Assembly (NCBI GenBank): GCA_003290165.1
Contig: QNQO01000556.1
Location: 310,001 to 374,000, forward strand
Length of the DNA stretch: 64,000 nucleotides
Direction: 5' to 3'
DNA from: Berberis thunbergii
Lineage: Eukaryota > Streptophyta > Magnoliopsida > Ranunculales > Berberidaceae
Position 1 is the stretch's first letter. Every line of letters starts with the position of its first letter. This document shows, in pieces, positions 56,511 through 64,000 of this stretch. The notes below the pieces were generated by a model, which made no database searches, was not told the origin of the DNA, and was given only the letters and a program-made list of their open reading frames with translations. Both the position numbers and the translations under genes were made by a program.

Positions 56511-58403
56511 TGATATTCACATAATTATTATATAATATATCCCTTAATTTATATATGTTAGTGTTTCGATTATTATATTTTATAATAATTATTTCGTTTT
56601 CATGTCTTTGTAGGAATTTGAGCGTGAATGTTGAAATCGTATTGATGCGACAATTTAAGGAATGTTAATTGGTCGATTCTAGCGATGGTACAAAGTAGAG
56701 GGACACATATCTAAATCTAACCCTAATAAACCTAGGTTCACCTAACTTAACCTAAGCCCAAACCCAAAATGCTAACCTAAAAACCTAAGCCCAAGATAAT
56801 AGGAGAATCCTATTTAGCTTCCCCCATCTTAGAGAAAGGATGCTCTCTCGTTTTCCACGTTCTTTTCTCCCCTCCTCTCTTTTCCATCCACCACACCAAT
56901 CCACCCTGCCGGCAATCCTCGCTTGATAGGAGAGTCGGCAGCGCGATCACACTGCCATCACCACCTCCCCGTCGTCCTCCACTATCAGCCGCCACCATCA
57001 AAAGGAAACAGAGCACCACCTCATCCACCTCACGCACAGGACAGCACCCTGTTTCGCCACTGACCTTCCTCCCCTCTCTCGGCCCTCCTTCTCGTTTCCC
57101 TCTCTATTCCTACACTTCTCTCTCTCACGACCACCATCGCGAACAGAACAAGCCATCAGCCGCCGCCGCCGGAAACAGAGCCGCAACCACTGCGACTCTA
57201 TTTCGCCTCACCACAGATTCTTCTCCTCTTCTCTCGGCTTCTCTCGGCTTCTCTTCGTCTGGACCTCCTTCCTGCATCCCTCTCTCACGACCACCGTCGC
57301 GAACAGACCACGCGACCACCACCACCACCACGCGAGACAGAGCTCGCGATAGAGGCCTCCCTGTTTCACATCCTCCTTCATTTTCTTTGTGTTATCTCAT
57401 TCTTTCTTCACCCTCTCTCTCTTTTGCAGGTTCAAAACCAGGTCGGAGGTGAGGAATCTCACGAGGAGCTCGCGAGGAGCGAAGAACAGCTGCGAAGCAG
57501 ACGCTGTCGCGCTGGAAACGAAGCTCTGAAGAGCGCTGCTTTTCAGGCGGGAGAAAACTTATTTGAAAATCAGTTTTTATTATTTGCACCCCGGTGTTCA
57601 CTCTGAGCCACCACAGTCCATCAGCAACCCTTTTCTCGGGATTCGCATCCATGCAGAGATGATTTCCACCTCCAATGATGCTGTGACCACCGCTACCATG
57701 GAGAGCTAAACCCTTCGCCAAGGCTACGATGAAACAACGGGATTTCCTAGAGTTTGTGTATTTAAATTTATTATTTTCTTTATGCTTGAACGTTAAACAC
57801 ATTTGATTTATGATTTTCAATAATTTGTTTTCACTGATTATATCCTGATTAATTATCTAGACTAGTCGGTAGTTAGAAGTGCCCTTTGTTGCAATTCAAA
57901 AAGCCTGATTTAATCAATTAATCTGAATCTGTGATTGTGTGAGCCGTAAGAAGACACGCAATGCTAGGGGTTTAGGATTAATTAAAATAAACCTGTGATT
58001 GTGTGTGCCGTAAGAAGACACGCAATGCTAAGGGTTTATACCTTTGCTAAAATCAATTGCGGACTTAGATTAATCTTTAGGTTAGTCATGTTAATTCTTG
58101 AAAATAATAATTTGGATTACACAAATCTCAAAAAACCTGTGGTGGATTCAATGCATTGGTTTCCCGTCTCATATTCTTTAAAACTTTTTATCTTGTTTTT
58201 AATTTGATTTTTAGTTTAGATATTTTAATTGTTGTAACCCCAATTTAAATTAGTTTAAATAAACCCTGAAATTTAATTGCAACCACAGTCCTTGTGGGAT
58301 CGACCTGTACTTGCCCTTGTCTACCAGTTAGACACTGTGCACTTGCAGTTATTAAAATTAGGTTAAATTAACCTATTTATTTAGGTTAGTTAAATATGCA
58401 TCA
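56511..58403 (+). repeat. Athila-like 5' LTR (copy D)
   Basis: 1893 bp, TGATATTCAC...ATGCATCA. It aligns in reverse with the A/B LTRs at both ends; the middle (56820-57600) is a diverged pyrimidine-rich block. CCTAAACC-like telomere-similar words occur at 56705-56795. Confidence 0.82.
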
Positions 58404-58409
58404 AGTTTT

Positions 58410-58427
58410 TGGCGCCGTTGCCGGGAA
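58410..58427 (+). other. Primer binding site, tRNA-Asp type (copy D)
   Basis: TGGCGCCGTTGCCGGGAA, 6 bp after the LTR. Confidence 0.85.
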
Positions 58428-59599
58428 CTGTTACGGTGTAATTGAATTCAAGAGTTTATTTTCACTAATTTGTATTTTAGGTTAAAAAAAAAAAAGATTA
58501 GGTCAGATATCGATTGTTTTTGCTTTTGCTTTTAGGATATGCTTGATTTTATTTTTTTAGTTATTTCTTTTAAGTCTAAGAAGTTTTGATATTTGTTTTT
58601 GTTTTTTTTTTATTTTTTATTTTTGCAGGTATTAACAGGTAGGAAGCATATATTACAGGTTGCATAAAAAAAATACAAAACAAAAAACAAAACAAAAAGC
58701 ACAAGGTTTGAATTGTTTACAGGTTGCTATCGCGTGGACACTCTCAGAAGTCGGCGAGCCGTCAGGTGGACAGTGCTTCTGATCGACGTCAACTCGACTT
58801 CTACCTGGCATCGCAAGTAACCCAAGAGAGGTTCACGCCGGAGGTAACTTCTTCCCACCGCATCTGCACGCAGTTTCTGAGTGGATTACTGTGTGTTTTG
58901 CTTGTTTTGTTTTTAGCTAGAATTGCATGCAAATTTGAATAGATTGAGGATATTTGTGATGCTGTAAAATTTCGTGCTCTCTCCCGCGGATAGGTTAACC
59001 ACCATCTATTTTAGGGTTAGGGACCTAAGCCCTCACTATTAAAATTTGTAGCAAGATAAATTAGGACAAGACGCTCATAGGACCCCTCTTTTGAAACTTG
59101 AAAGTTTAAAGTAGTCAAGTGAAGGAATATATCCAATCTTGGAATAGTTTTGAAACTGGCATTATACTTTAAACTGAAGGTAGAAAAGGAGGTAGGAGCA
59201 ATTAGATTTCAGGATATTTTTTATACTGGGAAACTCCGTGCTCTCTCCCGCGGATAGGCTAATTAAAATGGATTTCAGCCCTTGATTGGTAACAAACATA
59301 GGTAATAAAAAGGAGTGCTTGTAGGAATTACCAGACGTTACAGGCTCTACCTAGTAAATTAGTTTCTAACGAGATTAATTTGTTTCGTAAAAACCTCGAA
59401 TTTTCATGGGGCTATAACTATCAGCTGCGTAGTACCCGAAGGCAATCTGAATGATTGTATTGCTAGGTACTTATCTAGGGTTGTTTTCCATTCATCTTGC
59501 TTGCCCATCATATAGGTCCTGGTTAGGTTTTACCATTTTAATTTTTTTTAGAGTTAGATTATCTTCATATATAGGTTAGGCTTGCATAATTAAAAAAAA
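58428..59599 (+). other. Leader of Athila-like element (copy D)
   Basis: No clear gene. CGTGCTCTCTCCCGCGGATA occurs twice (from 58973 and from 59237). A small open frame at 58724-58942 ends in a hydrophobic stretch (LLCVLLVLFLARIA), but I see no homology. Confidence 0.5.
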
Positions 59600-60166
59600 A
59601 TGAACCTCAATAATTATCCATCTCGCAGGAATGCATTTAATCCCATGCGGCAACCTGATTATGCTCCATATTCAGATTATTACAACTCAGGTTCCGCATA
59701 TTATCCTGACTTCCTCTCCCCTTCTAATGAAGATAAAGACTTTAAGGATTATTTTTCCCCTTCTACCTCGAAGCTTGAAACAGCTCTTATGACGATGACT
59801 CAGAAATTAGATGCACTTATGAATTTGACTCAACCCCTACCTCCCACTAATGTTTCATTTGAGGGCTGTGTTGCATGTTCGAGTCCTAGTCATTCTACAG
59901 CTGATTGTGATTTGCAATATGATTATCCTGAATATTTCGCTGAGCAAATCCATTCTTTTAATGCTAATTGGCGACCTAGTTATAATTCAAAGTTCAACTA
60001 TCACAGCCCTGATTTCGCCAATAATCAAAATCTCTCTTGGGCTCATCACTCACACCAAGGAGGACATATTTTCTCTCAGGCTCCTCAATACCCTAATCAT
60101 GTTATGCCCCACCATAACCAAGTTCCTCCATCCAACACATCAAGTTTAGAGGAAACGATTAATTAG
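59600..60166 (+). CDS. Gag-like ORF with CCHC zinc knuckle (copy D)
   Basis: 188 codons from an ATG (MNLNNYPSRRNAF) to a TAG at 60164; the same frame then stays readable to about 60330 (DISELIATTQRLEIVV), so the TAG is probably a mutation. Residues 94-107, CVACSSPSHSTADC, fit the C-X2-C-X4-H-X4-C nucleic-acid-binding knuckle. The following FNYHSPDFANNQNLSWAHH resembles the Tyr/Asn/Trp-rich segment after the knuckle in Athila-type Gag. It would encode part of the nucleocapsid protein. Copies A and B keep only the part after the knuckle. Confidence 0.72.
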   Translation: MNLNNYPSRRNAFNPMRQPDYAPYSDYYNSGSAYYPDFLSPSNEDKDFKDYFSPSTSKLETALMTMTQKLDALMNLTQPLPPTNVSFEGCVACSSPSHSTADCDLQYDYPEYFAEQIHSFNANWRPSYNSKFNYHSPDFANNQNLSWAHHSHQGGHIFSQAPQYPNHVMPHHNQVPPSNTSSLEETIN

Positions 60167-60305
60167 TATTTGCAGCGCTCAGCAAGTATAATTGATCAGA
60201 ATTGTAAGGACATATCTGAGTTGATAGCCACGACTCAAAGACTTGAGATAGTTGTGGATCATATTACTGAGGCAGTATCTGAAATTGAGTTAGGAAGAGT
60301 TCCTA

Positions 60306-61427
60306 GTGACTCTGTTCAGTCAATTCATAACTGGTAACACATTGGAATCCGAGTCAGATGATGTTTTTGTGGATAATGTGATTGAAACTACTTTGCTTAC
60401 TGACCCATTCCTTTCCCCACATTTTCATGAAGACCCACTCGACATATGTCTTCCTAGTGACTCCTGCATAGAATCAAATTGTGAACAGTCTTTAGAGTCT
60501 CCCCTTGACTGTTTTCATGATACACATGACCATTTAGAGGCTTGTTTGACTCATTCTAGTTTGGACTTTGATGTTGATGATTCCATTAGGGAAGTCAAAG
60601 ATTTGCTTGACTCAGTCCCCATTGTGGATCCTAGTTATAAATGGAAGTCTAAAGTGGAGCCTCTTCCACTCAGTGAGTCAAAACTAGTCCCATCAGTTGA
60701 GCCACCTGAGCTTGACCTTAAACAATTACCTGACACCCTCAAGTATGCGTTTTCAGGTACTGATGATACTTTGCCTGTTATTATTTCATCTATATTGAAT
60801 TCAAAACAGGTTGTCCCAAAGAAGTCGGGAGATATATTTAATGAGAGACTACATGCCATAGGTAGTGCTAATTCTAGGTTTGGGGGCGTTGTTGCGTCGT
60901 CTAACTCATCATCTTGGTGTAATCTATTTTGTTATGATGAACCTGTACCACCCGATATATTTATAGACATACCACTTTCCATCCCTTTCATATTCACCGA
61001 TGCTACCTATATGGATCCATTGTTTATAAGAGATGATTTCAATTTTCACCATCCTGATGTGGAAATTATCCAATCTTCTGATTTGGAACCAGACTTAGGA
61101 TGTTCCATTTTAGGAGTAAGGGATGCTCCTTTGTTGCATATCACTACTTGCGACCTATTAATGTTTAAGATCCCTATTGACTTCCAAGGAATGCGAGCTT
61201 CTTTACCGTTTCTATATGATTTTAGATGGTGTCTTTGCAGCTTTTGGGATGTGCTAGTATATCTTGTGTCGCATGTGGTTGCTATTTTTGAGTGGACTGA
61301 TCCTCAACTTTTCAAGTTGTTGGCATACGATTCCTTAACTCTTTTGACTCGTTTATATCATAGACTAGGTTTGGAGATGAATGCTCCCTATGTTCTTCCT
61401 TGTCACTTCATGATATATCATTCATGA
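60306..61427 (+). CDS. Pre-RT-like ORF fused to unknown tail (copy D)
   Basis: Open frame of 373 codons, overlapping the readthrough of the gag-like ORF in another frame; a frameshift near 60330 probably split one polyprotein. It has acidic N-terminal text, then PPELDLKQLPDTLKYAFSGT followed by DDTLPVIISSIL, the linker just before RT in plant Gypsy Pol. In place of RT comes an unfamiliar ~220-residue tail (VVPKKSGDIFNERL ... LPCHFMIYHS). Copies A and B share the tail end, so the RT-less fusion is a family trait. Confidence 0.62.
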   Translation: MTLFSQFITGNTLESESDDVFVDNVIETTLLTDPFLSPHFHEDPLDICLPSDSCIESNCEQSLESPLDCFHDTHDHLEACLTHSSLDFDVDDSIREVKDLLDSVPIVDPSYKWKSKVEPLPLSESKLVPSVEPPELDLKQLPDTLKYAFSGTDDTLPVIISSILNSKQVVPKKSGDIFNERLHAIGSANSRFGGVVASSNSSSWCNLFCYDEPVPPDIFIDIPLSIPFIFTDATYMDPLFIRDDFNFHHPDVEIIQSSDLEPDLGCSILGVRDAPLLHITTCDLLMFKIPIDFQGMRASLPFLYDFRWCLCSFWDVLVYLVSHVVAIFEWTDPQLFKLLAYDSLTLLTRLYHRLGLEMNAPYVLPCHFMIYHS

Positions 61428-61630
61428 GAGAGAATATATGTCGGGCTGATGACGTTAAACCAAGCGCTCCTAGGAGGCAGCCTAGTTTCAGTTGTGTCAT
61501 GATGGTTAGTCTGGATTGATTTTCGAGTTCTTTCTAGTTGCATTTCACTCATACTCAATAGAATGTTTCAACACTGAGGACTCATGGTATATTTGACTCT
61601 GTTCTTTCTAATTGCCCATTTCCAACTAAC
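61428..61630 (+). other. Start of 3' UTR (copy D)
   Basis: Includes AGGAGGCAGCCTAG, the counterpart of GGGAGGCAACCTAG in A and B, and ACACTGAGGAC; similarity to the A/B 3' UTR stops soon after. Confidence 0.6.
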
Positions 61631-61795
61631 ATTCATCCATATGCATTCTTAGATAAATTGGATATTGATAAAGGGGTTAAAAAATAAAAGGCTATCAACG
61701 GCTCAAAGGGCTTCAAAAGGGAACTAATGAGTGGGTAAGTAAAAAGGCTAGAAAAGGTTTAAGAAAAACTTGCCTACATCATTTCTTAAGTTCAT
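61631..61795 (-). repeat. Inverted 3' UTR block of Athila-like element
   Basis: Matches the plus strand of 3648-3817 (GGGTAAGT.AAAAGGCTAG, ATCATTTC.TAAGTTC) although copy A is coded on the minus strand and copy D on the plus. Relative to its own ORFs the block is therefore inverted in D. Confidence 0.65.
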
Positions 61796-62682
61796 ACGTA
61801 TCCCCGAAAAGGAGGTCGTGGTGCTGAAGATGACTTTGCTGCTCGAGAAGATGAAGAGGCCTGAAACCTAATTGGCGGTTGTGTAATAGGGCTCTCATGC
61901 CCATGCGTCCGCCACATTGTCATATCGATGAGGGCCTCCAAAACCTCAAGGAAGGAATGACCCATCTTACATATGTAGCCGTGATGAGATCAGATTCTAA
62001 GGTCGCCCACGATCAGGTGGCGCTCATAGAGCGAAAGCTGGCGGGGGCACGTCTTGGTTCTTTCTCACGTTCTTGGATAACTTGATTTGTTGATAACGCA
62101 GTGCATAGAGCATGCAAGGGCTATTGATACTGTATAGACTTCGTCGAGGGTGGTCGAGGCTATTCAAGACAAGTTCGCTTCTGATCTCGAAATGTCCGAA
62201 GTTGAGCTGGATAGGTTGCGGTCCCATATGACTGTTGCTGAGAAGGAATTGTCAGACCGAAAGGCTGAGCGTGATGATGCCAATCGTTCTATCGAAGAGT
62301 ATTATGCCAGTCTCAAAGTTTCTCTGTCGCCAATTGCTCAACTGAATTATGAGTTTATTGCAACCAAATATGCGGTTTCTACTAGACTTACAGTCATCGA
62401 GAATGAATTGGTATCTACTCAAGCCGAGCTTTCATCTGTACTGAAAGTCTAAAGGCTACAGAAGCTGCGGATTGGAAAAGGGTTGTCGATGGTCGTCGTG
62501 ACTTTCTGGATTTTCTTGAGACACAAGGCTTGGATTTAACCAAATATTGTTGCTACACCGAGCAAGTATTTGAGGATGTAAAGGAAATCATTTCTGATTC
62601 GCCGAGTAATCCTGTTGTCGAAGAATAGTCTAAGCTTGCACCATCTAGCGATGCTGCTGCTAATGCTGATGTTCCTTCTTAA
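61796..62682 (+). pseudogene. PF04195-like antisense ORF, second part
   Basis: Continuation after the insertion. Short frames at 61879-62085 (IDEGLQNLKEGMTHLTYVAV) are followed by a long coiled-coil frame at 62150-62452 (SEVELDRLRSHMTVAEKELS, RKAERDDANRSIEEYY). A further frame (DFLDFLETQGLDLTKYC) ends with a stop at 62680. Long coiled coils after the PF04195 core are usual in this family. Stops and frameshifts are present. Confidence 0.7.
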
Positions 62683-62759
62683 ATTTCTCTTTTGGCTCCT
62701 TTGTAATATTTTCTTTTTAGAAGATCATTTGAAACTTATATTTTGGATTTGTTGTGTCT

Positions 62760-63180
62760 AGTATGTCTAGCTTATTAGTTTTTTTTTTTACTTTCGACAT
62801 TCCTGGCAGAATTCTGACTCGTTCGTCCGATTTTTTGTGAATGGCTTCAGTATTCAACATACTAATTGTGTATAAGCTCTTTTCTTTTATGGACTCCAAC
62901 TCGTTTGTCCGGATTTTTGTGAATGGCTTCAGTGTTCGACATAGTACTAGTCGTGTGGAAACTCTTTTTATGGAATCCAATTCTATTTCTGGATTACGAT
63001 GTCGTACATTATAGCCGACGAGAAAAAGTCATGCTCGTATGTCCTGGTACTTTATTACTTTGTGGTTGATCAAGCCAAAATTTTCTTGTTTATCTCCGAC
63101 TCGTTCGTTCCGGTACATATATTTATTTGTTGCTCGATATTCTAGTTGTGCTGAGTATTTTCACTAGTTAGATTTTCAGT
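62760..63180. repeat. Degenerate tandem repeats between antisense ORF and integrase
   Basis: Units of about 82 bp with ACTCGTTCGTCCG and TTTGTGAATGGCTTCAGT (near 62814 and 62896), and weaker copies to 63180. Same location as the array in copy C, different sequence. Confidence 0.65.
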
Positions 63181-63198
63181 CTAACTTCTTCGTCCCGA

Positions 63199-64000
63199 CT
63201 AAACTTTTGTCGTTTGAACTCGAGATAGAGGGTTGAGCGAAGAAGTTGATTGATAACATCGTTTTAGGTGCTCTACATTCCACGGACGTGGTAGCTTTTC
63301 ACCCTCGTTTTCCAACCAGTATGTCCCTAGTCTATTGATCTTTATTACTTTGTACTGTCCTTCCCAATTTGGTTTAGCATGCCCGCGCCTGGTTCCTTTG
63401 TGTTGAGCTTGACTTTTCGGATCACCCAATCACTGATGTTGAAAATGCAGGTTCTCACCTTTTATTGTAATATCCGACCATATACTATTGGTAGGATGTT
63501 GTTTTGAGAGAAGCCGCTTCTCCCTTTTCCTCGAGAAGGTCCAACTCAACTCTCAACGCTTCGACGTTATCTTCTGTACTGAATTCTTCTATCTTGAATG
63601 TCAGCATACCAATTTCCACGGGTATCATTACTTCGGACCGGTACGCGAGAGCGAAAGGGGTTTCTCCTATCATAGTTCTTTTTGTTGTTCTGTATGCCCA
63701 AAGGACACCAAGTAACTCGGATGTCCACAATCCTTTCGCTATTTCGAACATTCTTTTGATCAATTCCAAGATTGTTCTATTGGTGACCTCGACTTTCCCA
63801 TTCGTCTGTGGATGGGCGAGTGCCGAGAAGTGTTGTTGGATGTTCAGGTTTTCACATAACTCCTTGACCTTCATGCCTTCGAATTGTTTCCCATTATTCG
63901 TTACAATTACCCTTGGGATCCCAAATCTGCATTTTATGTCTTTCCAAAGGAACTTCTCGACTTGGGTTTCTCCTATATTTGCTAGAGGCTCTACTTCTAC
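63199..64000 (-). pseudogene. Integrase of second Tat-type element (C-terminal part)
   Basis: Minus-strand frame entering from the right edge. Core text FLWKDIKCRFGIPRVIVTNN then GKQFEG, FSALAHPQTNGKVEVTNR and LLGVLWAYRTTKRTMIGETP is typical of Gypsy integrase (rve). The second catalytic Asp, expected in a TDNG motif, reads as TNNG here, so the catalytic triad is broken. The Glu in PQTNGKVE is present. A frameshift near 63480 separates the C-terminal domain (NWEGQYKVIKINRLGTYWL, LPRPWNVEHLKRCY), which ends near 63205. RT and RNase H should lie beyond 64000. Confidence 0.9.

Larger units (their letters stand above)
56511..61795 (+). mobile_element. Athila-like non-autonomous element, copy D, 3'-truncated
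   Basis: 5' LTR, tRNA-Asp primer site, leader and gag/pre-RT-like ORFs on the plus strand. It is a more distant relative of copies A and B. It has no 3' LTR: after the 3' UTR starts, a block appears in inverted orientation (61631-61795), and then the host antisense ORF resumes. No target duplication of the left flank (CCTCT) is visible at the right border. Inserted in the PF04195-like ORF of the second Tat element. Confidence 0.82.
54792..64000 (-). mobile_element. Second Tat-type Gypsy element, 3' part (continues past window)
   Basis: From left to right: 3' LTR, polypurine tract, plus-strand PF04195-like ORF split by an Athila-like element, short repeats, then minus-strand integrase running off the end. 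The order INT, antisense ORF, 3' LTR is that of Tat-lineage elements. Gag, protease, RT and the 5' LTR should lie to the right of 64000. Confidence 0.8.

Noticed and set aside
57392..57820. 142-codon minus-strand ORF in the copy D LTR
   Set aside because: Antisense to the element and spanning the pyrimidine-rich LTR block; no domain.

Overview
This window looks like nuclear intergenic DNA from a flowering plant, probably a eudicot. Almost everything I can recognise is transposable-element sequence: Ty3/Gypsy LTR retrotransposons, a CACTA (En/Spm) DNA transposon, short hAT-type elements, a solo LTR and a probable Ty1/Copia remnant. I find no intact host gene, rRNA, tRNA or CRISPR. The one piece of host-gene origin I can name is a single exon of chloroplast signal peptide peptidase SppA, carried inside the CACTA element. 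The genus cannot be fixed from the sequence alone.

Layout. (1) Three head-to-tail copies of one unit fill 1-52421. Copy A is 1-26193, copy B runs to about 41274, and copy C runs from there to 52421. Each holds a flank (F) with a ~0.77 kb hAT-like element, then a Tat-lineage Gypsy element on the minus strand. In A and B the Tat element is cut short inside its internal tandem repeats and joined to a ~1.4 kb segment (R). Copy C keeps the Tat element with both LTRs (43190-52421). (2) In A and B an Athila-like non-autonomous element (1770-9286 and 28666-37279) sits at the same point of the Tat LTR with target duplication ACATG; C has the empty site. (3) A 12,067-bp CACTA element (14124-26190) is inserted only in copy A; B keeps its empty site near 41274. 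(4) Right of the array are a solo LTR (53208-53747, target duplication AATAT) and a second Tat-type element (54792 to beyond 64000, minus strand). That element's antisense ORF is split by another Athila-like element (from 56511, plus strand) which has lost its 3' end.

How the parts relate. The Tat elements carry gag, protease and, in the right-hand element, integrase on the minus strand. A separate gene of the 'putative gypsy type transposon' family (Pfam PF04195) lies on the opposite strand next to the 3' LTR. The Athila-like elements have gag-like and pre-RT segments but no protease, RT, RNase H or integrase, so they would depend on other elements. The CACTA element carries both classic genes (TNP2/Transposase_21 and TNPA/Transposase_24), both broken, with the SppA exon between them.

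Inferred order of events: Tat insertion; duplication with truncation; Athila-like insertion into the truncated copy; second duplication giving A and B; then CACTA insertion into A and private deletions in A and B.
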